Source: Methanobacteriota archaeon (GTDB lineage Archaea; Thermoplasmatota; Poseidoniia; Poseidoniales; Poseidoniaceae). From it: 41,294 bases of DNA. The position numbers and the translations under genes were made by a program. Where the stretch lies: NCBI GenBank assembly GCA_002720095.2, contig PBGP02000019.1, forward strand, positions 9,394 through 50,687. Direction: 5' to 3'. Positions 16,559 through 25,717 of the stretch are shown here, in pieces. Numbering within the stretch: position 1 is the first letter of the stretch; each line of letters starts with the position of its first letter. The notes beneath the pieces are model-generated. The model did not search any database and had not been told where the DNA came from. It worked only from the letters and a program-made list of their open reading frames with translations.

Positions 16559-17419
16559 TTAAGCAAATCTAATAACAATACCAACTAAAAGTCCAATAGG
16601 TGAAACACAGCACCCTACGCAAGCACCAAAAAATATTGTTATTGTAGGACCTGCGAAATATTCTTCATCGATAAGAGCTGCAGAATCAAAAACACTTTCA
16701 AAGAATTCATCATCTAAATTGTTGATTGTTACGTTTCCAGTAGCATTGATGTTTATTGTCCCATTGATTGATTGTTTATATTGCGAGCCTTCAGATAAAG
16801 CTACGTCGATACTCCCAATGTCAAATGTGGAATAATCTTTACAATCATCTATACCATCTTCTGGATTAGAATCTTTACATTTTTCCTCAAAAAGCAAAGT
16901 ATTATTATTTTCATCTAGAATTGAAATTGAATTAATTGTTGCCCCATGTTCTACTCTAATCTGATACCATAAATCAGTATCAAATTCAAAGGATTCATTA
17001 GTAGTACTACCGTCGCTTGAGAAAACTACTGTATCATCTAGAAGTGGTTGTATCCTTAATACTTTTTTTGCTCCTATTTCATCCATTTTTCCAAGTGTAT
17101 CCCCAAATTGAATTACTCCTAATCCCATGACTCCTAAACCAATTACTAACACAACAGCACCAATTATAAGAAATACATTTGATACAGTATTGCCTTTTTC
17201 TGGCTGATTTAGCATAATTGTTTGTGCCGCTGGATTAACAGTACTAATTGTTGGATTAGTTACGTTATAATCTACAGAAGGAGGATTAATAGTGTTACTC
17301 GCTGCACCTACATTAATACTACTTGGTGGCGAAATTGTTGAAGTAGGAGCTTCCTGCGCATTTTGTAGTGGAGGCTCTTGTGTATTTTGAGTTGGGGCAG
17401 AAAATGGTTTTTCTTCCAT
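16559..17419 (-). CDS. Two-TM protein with Pro/Asn/Thr-rich N terminus, unrecognised
   Basis: This encodes about 286 residues. The N-terminal ~90 residues are low-complexity (Pro, Asn, Thr, Ser, Gln) and probably cytoplasmic and disordered. A TM helix (NVFLIIGAVVLVIGLGVMGLGVI) follows, then a ~130-residue outer domain with a Cys pair (EEKCKD...DDCKDY) and repeated Asn-Ile-Asn strands (TININATGNVTINNL), and a C-terminal TM helix containing GACVGCCVSPIGLLVGIVI. The family is not recognised. The ATG at 17419 follows GGGTGTCG and is preferred to the longer frame from 17470. The overall plan resembles the protein at 8263-8784. It converges on the giant membrane protein gene. Confidence 0.78.
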   Translation of the reverse strand: MEEKPFSAPTQNTQEPPLQNAQEAPTSTISPPSSINVGAASNTINPPSVDYNVTNPTISTVNPAAQTIMLNQPEKGNTVSNVFLIIGAVVLVIGLGVMGLGVIQFGDTLGKMDEIGAKKVLRIQPLLDDTVVFSSDGSTTNESFEFDTDLWYQIRVEHGATINSISILDENNNTLLFEEKCKDSNPEDGIDDCKDYSTFDIGSIDVALSEGSQYKQSINGTININATGNVTINNLDDEFFESVFDSAALIDEEYFAGPTITIFFGACVGCCVSPIGLLVGIVIRFA

Positions 17420-17544
17420 ACGACACCCAAAATAACGTATTATTTCAACTAGTTGGTGAAATAACTGCAATAGCTAAAATCCATAATATTGCTCCAAAAT
17501 AGAGATTCGTACATTTAATTCATGCACAAATTCATAGTCGTTCA

Positions 17545-18825
17545 CTAGAAGTTTTTTTGCAATTCTCTTTTATATTCCTCATATACTTCACTAAATATTT
17601 GTATATCTGATTCAAATGTCTCTGGTAATAACGGTCCAAATGAGAATCTAAAAAATCTTGAATATGGTGTCACGTAATTCGGGTCTTTAGAATGTGGCCT
17701 AGCCATATCACAATCAGAAGCACACAATATTGCCGCCCCTTTTTTGAAAAGTCGTTCATTGAAATCTTTGCTATTCAGTCCCTCGGGCAACTCTAGCCAA
17801 TGATAAAAGCCTCCATTTCCTGTGTAAACTTTTAATCCCATTTTTTCAAATGCTTCACCGTAACGTTTTCTTTGCCAATCATAATGTTTTTCAACTGCTT
17901 CTCTGGCTCTCTTAATTCGTTTTGGTTCAAATAATTTTACTGCGTACAATTGTGATGGGTGTGAAACACCACCCATTCCGAAACTAGAATAATTCGCCAT
18001 AGTTTCAATATTTTTCTTACTGGCAATGACCCACCCAACCCGTATCCCAGGACACTGAAGTCCTTTTGTACAAGCGCCAGTAATGAAGACATTACTATTT
18101 TCTAAGTCTGTAACATATTTCATACCACTTACCGCGGGCGAGTGGAACATTTCATACGCTTCATCTAAAAGAATGCCATTATTTGTTCGCTCTGCCATTT
18201 GTATTAATTCTTCTAATTCTTCATCTGCTCTTGTATGACCTGTGGGGTTGCTAGGATTGGAAATTATTGGCATTATCTTAATATTTTCGCTAATCCCTGA
18301 CCTATCAAAATAATCTGAGTTGGGGGGGTGGAAATTATTTTCTTTGGTAAATGGCACTACTTTGTAATCAATTTCATTTGCTGCCATAATATCTAGATAT
18401 GCTGGCCATTCTACATTACCAATTCTAATTTGTACATTTTTTTTCAAAAACGCTAGTACAGAAAAAATTCCTTGTCTACCTCCTGCAAAGATCATTACAT
18501 TTTCAGGTGTAATACTACAATCGTAATATGTATTGTAATAGTTTGTAATTGCCTCACGTAATAGTGGATGACCCCATGCTTTTGGATAGAATCTATCCTC
18601 CCAAGTTACATCAACTGACGGGGGTAATGAAGGGCCATCAAATTTCTCAAGCGGCGTTGTCAAAGGAAATCCTTGAGACCAAGGGTGTGTTCCTTCTGTT
18701 CCCATAAACTTTCCAAAACTATCTCTAAATGCGTATAATGTTTCATAAATGCTCATTGGAGGGCAATTATCAGAAAGGAAAGATTCCACTTCATTAGTTT
18801 CTACCATAAGTCTCTCACAATCCAT
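17545..18825 (-). CDS. PLP-dependent class I/II aminotransferase
   Basis: This is a fold-type I PLP enzyme of about 426 residues (numbering below from an upstream ATG at 18846). Visible motifs are the phosphate-loop region AGGRQGIF (121-128), NPSNPTG (197-203), DEAYEMF (228-234; Asp binds the pyridine N and Tyr the O3'), Lys261 in GACTKGLQCPG as the Schiff-base lysine, and Arg269 in GIRVGW. The C-terminal RFFRFSFG holds the carboxylate-binding Arg. The substrate cannot be assigned; transamination of an amino acid is expected. The start is ambiguous among 18846, 18825 and 18807; 18825 has AGGA upstream. It directly follows purQ on the same strand and may be co-transcribed. Confidence 0.9.
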   Translation of the reverse strand: MDCERLMVETNEVESFLSDNCPPMSIYETLYAFRDSFGKFMGTEGTHPWSQGFPLTTPLEKFDGPSLPPSVDVTWEDRFYPKAWGHPLLREAITNYYNTYYDCSITPENVMIFAGGRQGIFSVLAFLKKNVQIRIGNVEWPAYLDIMAANEIDYKVVPFTKENNFHPPNSDYFDRSGISENIKIMPIISNPSNPTGHTRADEELEELIQMAERTNNGILLDEAYEMFHSPAVSGMKYVTDLENSNVFITGACTKGLQCPGIRVGWVIASKKNIETMANYSSFGMGGVSHPSQLYAVKLFEPKRIKRAREAVEKHYDWQRKRYGEAFEKMGLKVYTGNGGFYHWLELPEGLNSKDFNERLFKKGAAILCASDCDMARPHSKDPNYVTPYSRFFRFSFGPLLPETFESDIQIFSEVYEEYKRELQKNF

Positions 18826-18838
18826 AAGGTTCCTAAAT

Positions 18839-19660
18839 TTAATCATTAATAGAAAACAGGGCTTTTACATAATTGACAGCATTATAGAACATACTCATAC
18901 CTTCTCCTTCTCCGTGAATTAAATTTTCTCTAGTCCATGTCGCACCCAACCATGTTGAATGATTTGCTTCTGGATGAGGCATTAGACCGAATACTAATCC
19001 AGTTGGGTCGCAAACTCCTGCTATATTTCTCCAACTAGAATTCGGTGAAAGTGGGTATGGTAGTATTTCGTCTGATTTCGAAGGATATTGTTGATTTGGA
19101 TCTACATATCTTACGACTAATTGTCCATTTTTTTGCCATTTATCTAATAATTTCTTATCATTAGTAACAAATTTTCCTTCTCCGTGTCTGACAGGTACCC
19201 TCATTCTTTTCAAGCCCTTAGTCCAAATACAATGGCTACTATCATCGAATTCCAATGTTACCCATCTATCTTCATAATGCCCACTATCATTTAGTGTTAA
19301 AGATGCTGTTTGTCCAAATGAAATGTCTTCATCTCCTGGTAAAAGGCCCATTTTTACTAAGACTTGGAAACCATTACAAATTCCGATAATCGGTTTTTTA
19401 TCATTTACAAATTGTCTAATTTGTTCCCTTAATCCAAATCTAAGTCTATTTCCCATCAATCTTCCACTACCAAGATGATCACCAAATGAAAATCCACCTG
19501 GCACTGCCATAATGTGATAATCTTGAAGATTAATTTCTCCATTTACCAATCTATTTACGTGAATACGTTCAGATTTTGCCCCCGCCATTTCGAAAACTGC
19601 TGCTGTCTCCCTATCACAATTTATCCCAAATCCTGTAAGAACAGCAACTTTAACACTCAT
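18839..19660 (-). CDS. purQ: Phosphoribosylformylglycinamidine synthase, glutaminase subunit PurQ
   Basis: This is the class I glutamine amidotransferase subunit that supplies ammonia to PurL in step 4 of purine synthesis (FGAR to FGAM). It has 273 residues. The nucleophile Cys95 lies in GICNGFQVL, and the His/Glu pair is His229 and Glu231 in LMPHPEANH. VPGGFSFGDHLGSGR forms the oxyanion-strand region. It overlaps the end of the PurSL gene by 11 bases, so translation is coupled and subunits are made together. It is longer than the ~225-residue bacterial PurQ, closer to the amidotransferase domain of large PurL proteins. Confidence 0.96.
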   Translation of the reverse strand: MSVKVAVLTGFGINCDRETAAVFEMAGAKSERIHVNRLVNGEINLQDYHIMAVPGGFSFGDHLGSGRLMGNRLRFGLREQIRQFVNDKKPIIGICNGFQVLVKMGLLPGDEDISFGQTASLTLNDSGHYEDRWVTLEFDDSSHCIWTKGLKRMRVPVRHGEGKFVTNDKKLLDKWQKNGQLVVRYVDPNQQYPSKSDEILPYPLSPNSSWRNIAGVCDPTGLVFGLMPHPEANHSTWLGATWTRENLIHGEGEGMSMFYNAVNYVKALFSIND

Positions 19661-22600
19661 TTTGCTGACCTCCGTCTAATGTTCCTTTCCAAGCTTCACG
19701 TAATTTCATTATAGATGCTGTCAATATTTTTGTTTCATTTTTCATAATCACTAGATCGTCACTATTTCCTACTACGCCAATCTTCTGATGAGCAACAGCA
19801 GTCATAATTTCTTCAAATGCTTGAATATTTTTAGGATTAATACTTACAACAATACGACCGAGACTTTCTCCAAAAAGAGCCCCCCATGAATCTAATTTAT
19901 CATCAAAACTATCTAAAAATGAAATATCTATTTTAGCTCCTGCATCTATACCAAAACATGATTCCGCAATAGCTACAGATAGTCCTCCGTCAGAACAATC
20001 ATGAGCGCTTTCTACTAAACCAGCATGCATTGCTCTTGTGAGTACTTTGTATGTGGAAAGATTCCTTTCAGGATCTATGCTGGGTACATTTCCTCCAATT
20101 CCACTAACTCCCTCAGATTCTTCTTGTAGCATATATGCTAATTCACTTGCACCAAGTTCTTGCTTTGTTTCCCCAACTAAGTATATTACATCTCCAGTAT
20201 TTTTGAAATCTGAAGATATTGCCTTTCTAACATCTTCATGATTACCCATCAAACTAAACAATAATGTTGGGGGTACGCTTATTTTTTCACCATCTAATGT
20301 AGCATCATTCTTCATAGAGTCTTTGCCTGAAATACAGGGTAAAGAATAAGCTCTGCAAACATCTTCTAATGCTCTATTCGCTCTAACGAGTTGTGCTAGT
20401 TTAAATCGCCCATCTGGAGTTTTCTTACTTTGAACTGGGTCGGGCCAACAGAAATTATCTAAGCCTGCAATTCTAGATAAATCTACTCCCACACAAACCG
20501 CATTTCTTACTGCCTCATCTACACTTGCTGCAGCCATAGCATAAGCGTCAATGTCTGAATATCTTGGTACAATTCCGCAAGAAATTACAGTTCCTTTAGT
20601 TTCTCCAGGAATTGGGGCTATTACTGCTGCATCCCCAGGAGCATCATGGTTTACACCACCGAATGGTTTGATTACAGATTGTCCTATAACCTCATGATCA
20701 TATGATCTTACCCACCATTCTTTACTAGCAATATTTGGTCTTGCAATTAATCTTTGGAGAATATTTCCCATTTCTTCTGGTGAAGTTTTTTCCTTGAAAA
20801 TAATTGATTTATGAATTGGAGGTGTCCATTCTGATTCTAGATTTAATTGAGGGCAACCGTCATGAAGATATTCTATAGGTAAATCCGCCACTACATCATT
20901 TCCATAATTGACTAAAAAGGTACCTGAATTTGTAAATTCGCCCACTATTGTAGCTTCAACTTCGTGTAGTTTTGCTAACTCTTCGAATGCTTGCTTATTT
21001 TTTTCGTCAACCCCAACTGTCATTCTTTCTTGAGATTCTGATACTAAGATCTCCCATGGACTTAATCCTAATTGCTTAAGAGGGACTTTTGATAAATCTA
21101 AATTGGCCCCTCCTGTTAATTCTGCCATTTCTCCAATACTAGATGATAGTCCTCCTGCACCATTATCTGTAATCACTTCGATGTAGCCTAAATCTCGTGC
21201 TTCTAATAGCATATCAACCATTTTTTTCTGAGTAATTGGATCTCCAATTTGAACTGCACTACTTGGGCTCTCGTCTGTTAATTCTAAACTTGAAAATGTA
21301 GCACCATGAATCCCATCTGAGCCAACTCTACCTCCGACCATGTAAATCAGATTTCCAGGTTCAGGAGTTTTGATGTGACTTTCACGACCATCTGGGAGAT
21401 GCCTTGGTAAAATACCTACAGTTCCACAATAAACCAAAGGCTTTCCAATATATCTTTCATCGAAGACTATTGCTCCATTTACTGTAGGTATACCACTTTC
21501 ATTGCCTCCTGCTCTAACTCCTGCATGTACGCCCCTCATTACACGAGATGGGTGAAAAAGACCCTCTGGTAAATAATCATTGTAATCAGGAGGTCCAAAA
21601 CAAAAAACATCTGTATTTGCTATAGGTCTAGCGCCTAAACCTGTACCTAAAATATCTCTATTGACTCCTACGATTCCAGTCATTGCACCTCCAAATGGAT
21701 CTAAAGCGCTTGGAGAATTATGTGTCTCTGCCTTCATACATAAACTCCATTCGGGAGTCCATTCAATAACTCCGGAATTGTCATGAAATAGGGAAAGTAA
21801 CCAATTTACTTCTTGCTGCATATCTAAAGCAGGTTGCATAATATATGTTTTGAAAAGTGAGTCTATTACGCTATTTTCTCCTGTTTCAGTATCAATGTGA
21901 TTTATTTTTGCTGCGAATATTTTGTGTTTACAATGCTCAGACCAAGACTGTGCAAGACATTCTAATTCCACATCTGTAGGTTTGTCAGGCGGTAAACCTA
22001 ATTTCTTACGTCTGGCTTGGACATCCGTATCCAAGTAATTTTGTTGAATCGCTTTCATTTCTTCTAAATTTAAAGCTAATAATCCTTTTTCACTAATTTC
22101 GATTAGTTGTTCATCACTAACATTCAAATCTATTGTTGATGGTGCAGCATATTCGATATCTTTTAATTCTGGAAATTGTATTTCTGGCCAGTCGCCAATT
22201 GCACAATCATTTGAATCTGCAATTAATGCTATTTCAATTAATGAATTATGTAATTGGTCTGATAACCAATTTAAATCTACATCACCTAACCCAAAAAATA
22301 CGTAACTAATAGATGTTGAGATTTTAACATTTTTACCTAAATCCGGAAATATCGTTGTAAAACCATCCAATGCAGCAGATGCCCGATTGTCTGTAACTCC
22401 TGGCTTAAATCCGACTGTAATGACGGCTTCTGGAGTTTCGGTAAATGCATTCTTATTATCTAAAATTGATGAATTAAAACAACCTATTTCGATTACTGGA
22501 TCAGTAAATAATTCGTCCACTACTTTAGTCAACTGATCTTTAGATAATTCTTGATTTATTTGATAGCCTAAAATACTTCTAACATCTGTAATTTCTAAAT

Positions 22601-22703
22601 TATGATCTGTTTTTAATTGGGACTTAATTGTATCTCCACGAACATCCCTTAGCCCTCCGCCAACTCTCGGCGTTACCTCTATTCGCTGGATATTGGATTG
22701 CAA
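19650..22703 (-). CDS. purL: Phosphoribosylformylglycinamidine synthase, PurS-PurL fusion
   Basis: This is the synthetase subunit, which uses ATP and ammonia to convert FGAR to FGAM. It has 1017 residues, ~270 more than small PurL. The N-terminal ~165 residues begin IEVTPRVGGGLRDVRGD, a PurS-like domain that appears to be present as two related segments (1-80, 90-165). The linker RRKKLGLP then leads to the active-site motif SWSEHCKHK (253-261) and the paired AIRS-type domains, including KAETHNSPSALDPFGGAMTGIVGVNRD, GNESGIPTVNG, DNGAGGLSSSIGEMA and SGKDSMKND. The glutaminase is separate (purQ, overlapping). The start is a TTG at 22703: no ATG precedes the PurS motif, and GAGAGGG sits 5 bases upstream. 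This PurSL arrangement is known in some bacteria and archaea. Confidence 0.95.
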   Translation of the reverse strand: MQSNIQRIEVTPRVGGGLRDVRGDTIKSQLKTDHNLEITDVRSILGYQINQELSKDQLTKVVDELFTDPVIEIGCFNSSILDNKNAFTETPEAVITVGFKPGVTDNRASAALDGFTTIFPDLGKNVKISTSISYVFFGLGDVDLNWLSDQLHNSLIEIALIADSNDCAIGDWPEIQFPELKDIEYAAPSTIDLNVSDEQLIEISEKGLLALNLEEMKAIQQNYLDTDVQARRKKLGLPPDKPTDVELECLAQSWSEHCKHKIFAAKINHIDTETGENSVIDSLFKTYIMQPALDMQQEVNWLLSLFHDNSGVIEWTPEWSLCMKAETHNSPSALDPFGGAMTGIVGVNRDILGTGLGARPIANTDVFCFGPPDYNDYLPEGLFHPSRVMRGVHAGVRAGGNESGIPTVNGAIVFDERYIGKPLVYCGTVGILPRHLPDGRESHIKTPEPGNLIYMVGGRVGSDGIHGATFSSLELTDESPSSAVQIGDPITQKKMVDMLLEARDLGYIEVITDNGAGGLSSSIGEMAELTGGANLDLSKVPLKQLGLSPWEILVSESQERMTVGVDEKNKQAFEELAKLHEVEATIVGEFTNSGTFLVNYGNDVVADLPIEYLHDGCPQLNLESEWTPPIHKSIIFKEKTSPEEMGNILQRLIARPNIASKEWWVRSYDHEVIGQSVIKPFGGVNHDAPGDAAVIAPIPGETKGTVISCGIVPRYSDIDAYAMAAASVDEAVRNAVCVGVDLSRIAGLDNFCWPDPVQSKKTPDGRFKLAQLVRANRALEDVCRAYSLPCISGKDSMKNDATLDGEKISVPPTLLFSLMGNHEDVRKAISSDFKNTGDVIYLVGETKQELGASELAYMLQEESEGVSGIGGNVPSIDPERNLSTYKVLTRAMHAGLVESAHDCSDGGLSVAIAESCFGIDAGAKIDISFLDSFDDKLDSWGALFGESLGRIVVSINPKNIQAFEEIMTAVAHQKIGVVGNSDDLVIMKNETKILTASIMKLREAWKGTLDGGQQNEC

Positions 22704-22797
22704 AAGACCCTCTCGTAGTATCCTCGTAATACGGGCCGTCCATGAATGAATCGCTAAATTATATTTTTCAAAACTAATATCTATTGTTAAAATATGA
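22704..22797 (-). promoter_or_regulatory. Probable purL promoter region
   Basis: This 94-base gap lies between uvrA and purL. On the minus strand an AT-rich AAAAATATAATTTAG is TATA-like, and GAGAGGG near the 3' end is the SD for the TTG start at 22703. The purSL-purQ-aminotransferase genes probably begin a transcript here. Confidence 0.35.
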
Positions 22798-25659
22798 TTA
22801 ATTTAAGACCTCTCTTAATGATGCTCCTGTATGACTATTAAGATTTTTAGCTACATCTTCTGGAGTGCCTTCAGCAACAATTTCTCCCCCATCCATTCCC
22901 CCTTCTGGACCCAAATCAATTATCCAATCTGATGTTTTAATAATATCTAAATGGTGTTCAATAATAATTACTGTATGTCCTTGATCTCTTAATTTATGTA
23001 ATACTTCAATCAGTTGTCTAACATCTGAAATACTCAGCCCTGTTGTGGGCTCATCTAGGATATAGACTGTATGAGAATTAGGTGGCTTTCTTAGTTCACT
23101 TGCAAGTTTTACTCTTTGAGCTTCTCCTCCAGACAGAGTTGTAGCTGCTTGGCCTAATCGAATATAACCTAAACCTACATCATTTAACGTTTTTAGAATA
23201 ATATGTAGTTTTTTATGATTCTCGAAGAAATTTGTTGCTTCATTTACAGTCATTTCTAAAATATCAAAAATATTTTTGCCTTTCCATTCTACTTCTAAAG
23301 TCTCTCTTGTGTATTTTTTCCCCTTACAACTATCACATGTTACCCAAACATCTGGTAAGAAGTTCATCTCTAATTTACTTGAGCCTGCGCCTTTACAAGC
23401 CTCACAACGCCCACCTCGTACATTAAAAGAAAAATGTCCTGGAGTATATCCTCGTTCCTTTGAAAGTTTAGTCTCAGAAAAGATTTTACGAATAATATCA
23501 AAAGATTTTGTATAAGTTGCAGGATTAGATCTCGGTGTCCTTCCAATAGGTGATTGATCTATGACTATTGCCTTATCAACATGTTCAATCCCTTGTATCG
23601 CAGTATGATTACCAGGAGATGTGTCTGCTTTTTGGACATCTCTCAGCAGTACTGGGGCAAGGATTCTGGAAATTAAACTTGATTTGCCACTTCCAGAGAC
23701 CCCTGTAATTGATATCATACATCCTAAAGGAATGCACACGTTAATATCTTTTAGATTATTTTCACTTGCTCCTAAAATAAGTAAATATTTTTCTTTAGGT
23801 GAAGTTCTAAATGAAGGAATAGGAATATGTTTTACCTGAGATAGATATTGACCTGTGACACTTTTTTTACACTTCATCACTTGTTTAGGCGTTCCTGCGA
23901 TAACAACTTCGCCTCCTTTTCTTCCTGCCCCAGGTCCTAAATCAATGAGATAGTCAGCCTGTAACAAAGTTTCTTCGTCATGCTCAACAACGATTAATGT
24001 GTTCCCTAAATCTACTAACTCTCTTAAAGTTGATATTAGTTTAGCATTATCACGTTGATGTAAGCCAATTGAAGGTTCATCCAGTACATACATTACACCA
24101 GTCAACCTACTTCCAATTTGTGTTGCTAATCTTATTCTTTGACTTTCTCCTCCAGAAAGTGTATTCGCCTTACGATTTAATGTTAAATAACCCAAACCAA
24201 CATCACTTAAAAATTTCAATCTACTATGAATTTCTAACAGTGCATCATTAGCGATGTGTAACTCTCTTTCAGATAAGACTCCTGAGTCTAGCCAAGAAGA
24301 TACAATCTTAATCGCATCTAAAACAGTTGAAGTAGAGAGTTGAGGTAATGTAATATTTCCGATGGTTACTAATCTAGCAGCGTTGTTTAATTGTTCACCA
24401 TTGCAAGCATCACATGGAAAATCAACCATAAAAGATGATATTCTATTCCTAGTTCCATCATATTCAGTTTCCCTGTACTGTCTCTCAATACGAGAGACTA
24501 CTCCTTCCCATGGTTTTCTCATAGTATAATTTGATTTTCCTTTTCTGCCCTTAATATTGAAGTCTATGTTTACAGAACCCGTTCCATACAAAATTATGTT
24601 TTTTCCTTGCTCGTCAAATTCTTTGAATGGAATTGTAGGATCATACCCATAATGAATAGCAGTTTGTGCCATGACTGCCCTATACCAACTAGCTGACATA
24701 GACCGCTGAAAAGGCCTAATACAACCATCAACAATACTCAAATTTTCATCTACCACTAATTCTAGTGACAGTTTTTTCTGAACTCCAAGTCCTTGACAAT
24801 CTGGACAAGCGCCTAATGGAGAATTAAATGAGAAAATTCGAGGGCTCATTTCAGGTAAAAATGCTCCATGATCTGGACAAGCAAATTCTTCGCTGTAAGT
24901 ACTAATGTTATTTTTCCCTAATTCTAGGTCTTCAATTCCCACACTACCACCGCCGAATTTCAACCCTGTTTCAATTGCCTCGGTCAATCTTTGTCTGTTC
25001 TTAGTTGTCAATTTAATTCTATCAATTCTAATGTCAATATCGTGACGGAGATTTTTTTCCAACAAGGGAGGATTATCAAAGGAAGCTTCTCTGCCGTTAA
25101 CTTTACCTACCAAGAATCCATTTTCTACCATTTGACGAAATAAATCTGCGTGTGTACCTTTTCTATTTCTTATGGTTGGACTCCACACTGCAATAGCCTT
25201 ATCATTGAATTTCCATAAAATATCATCTACAATTTCTTGTATTGTTTGTATGGAGACTTTTTTTCCACATTCTGGACAATGAGGTTTGCCAATTCTGGCC
25301 CAAATCAGTCTTAAGTAATCCATAATTTCTGTAACTGTTGAAACTGTAGAACGTGGATTATGAGAACCTTGCTTTTGATCAATACTAATTGCTGGAGATA
25401 AGCCCTCAATACTATCACAATCAGCCTTCTTCATTTGTCCTAGAAATTGCCTAGCATAAGAGCTCAGAGATTCTACATATCTTCGTTGACCCTCTGCATA
25501 TAACGTATCGAAAGCCAAACTTGATTTCCCACTTCCAGATACTCCTGAAACTACTACAAATTTTCCTCGGGGAATTTCAACATCAATATTCTTTAAATTA
25601 TGTGTACGTGCACCTTTGATGACTATTACTCTTTCATCTGACTTTGGCTTAGGTGACAT
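22798..25659 (-). CDS. uvrA: UvrABC excision nuclease subunit A
   Basis: This is the DNA damage-recognition ATPase of nucleotide excision repair. It has 953 residues, the usual size. It carries two ABC modules: Walker A GVSGSGKSSLAFDTL near the N terminus and GVSGSGKSSLISRIL in the C-terminal half, with signatures LSGGESQRIRLA and LSGGEAQRVKLA and Walker B VLDEPSIGLH and ILDEPTTGLS. Zinc-binding pairs CPECGKK, CPDCQGLG/CDACNGEQ and CEACKGAG/CDSCKGKKY are intact. UvrA is bacterial in origin and was acquired by some archaea; uvrB and uvrC are not in this window. The ATG at 25659 is the natural start (MSPKPKSDERVIVIKGARTHNL). It lies downstream of the phoU-like gene on the same strand with a 58-base gap. 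Confidence 0.97.
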   Translation of the reverse strand: MSPKPKSDERVIVIKGARTHNLKNIDVEIPRGKFVVVSGVSGSGKSSLAFDTLYAEGQRRYVESLSSYARQFLGQMKKADCDSIEGLSPAISIDQKQGSHNPRSTVSTVTEIMDYLRLIWARIGKPHCPECGKKVSIQTIQEIVDDILWKFNDKAIAVWSPTIRNRKGTHADLFRQMVENGFLVGKVNGREASFDNPPLLEKNLRHDIDIRIDRIKLTTKNRQRLTEAIETGLKFGGGSVGIEDLELGKNNISTYSEEFACPDHGAFLPEMSPRIFSFNSPLGACPDCQGLGVQKKLSLELVVDENLSIVDGCIRPFQRSMSASWYRAVMAQTAIHYGYDPTIPFKEFDEQGKNIILYGTGSVNIDFNIKGRKGKSNYTMRKPWEGVVSRIERQYRETEYDGTRNRISSFMVDFPCDACNGEQLNNAARLVTIGNITLPQLSTSTVLDAIKIVSSWLDSGVLSERELHIANDALLEIHSRLKFLSDVGLGYLTLNRKANTLSGGESQRIRLATQIGSRLTGVMYVLDEPSIGLHQRDNAKLISTLRELVDLGNTLIVVEHDEETLLQADYLIDLGPGAGRKGGEVVIAGTPKQVMKCKKSVTGQYLSQVKHIPIPSFRTSPKEKYLLILGASENNLKDINVCIPLGCMISITGVSGSGKSSLISRILAPVLLRDVQKADTSPGNHTAIQGIEHVDKAIVIDQSPIGRTPRSNPATYTKSFDIIRKIFSETKLSKERGYTPGHFSFNVRGGRCEACKGAGSSKLEMNFLPDVWVTCDSCKGKKYTRETLEVEWKGKNIFDILEMTVNEATNFFENHKKLHIILKTLNDVGLGYIRLGQAATTLSGGEAQRVKLASELRKPPNSHTVYILDEPTTGLSISDVRQLIEVLHKLRDQGHTVIIIEHHLDIIKTSDWIIDLGPEGGMDGGEIVAEGTPEDVAKNLNSHTGASLREVLN

Positions 25660-25717
25660 ACTAATAGAATGCTGTGAAAGGCAGTGGTTCTTGAAGTCAT
25701 GTTTTTTTAATTAAAAC

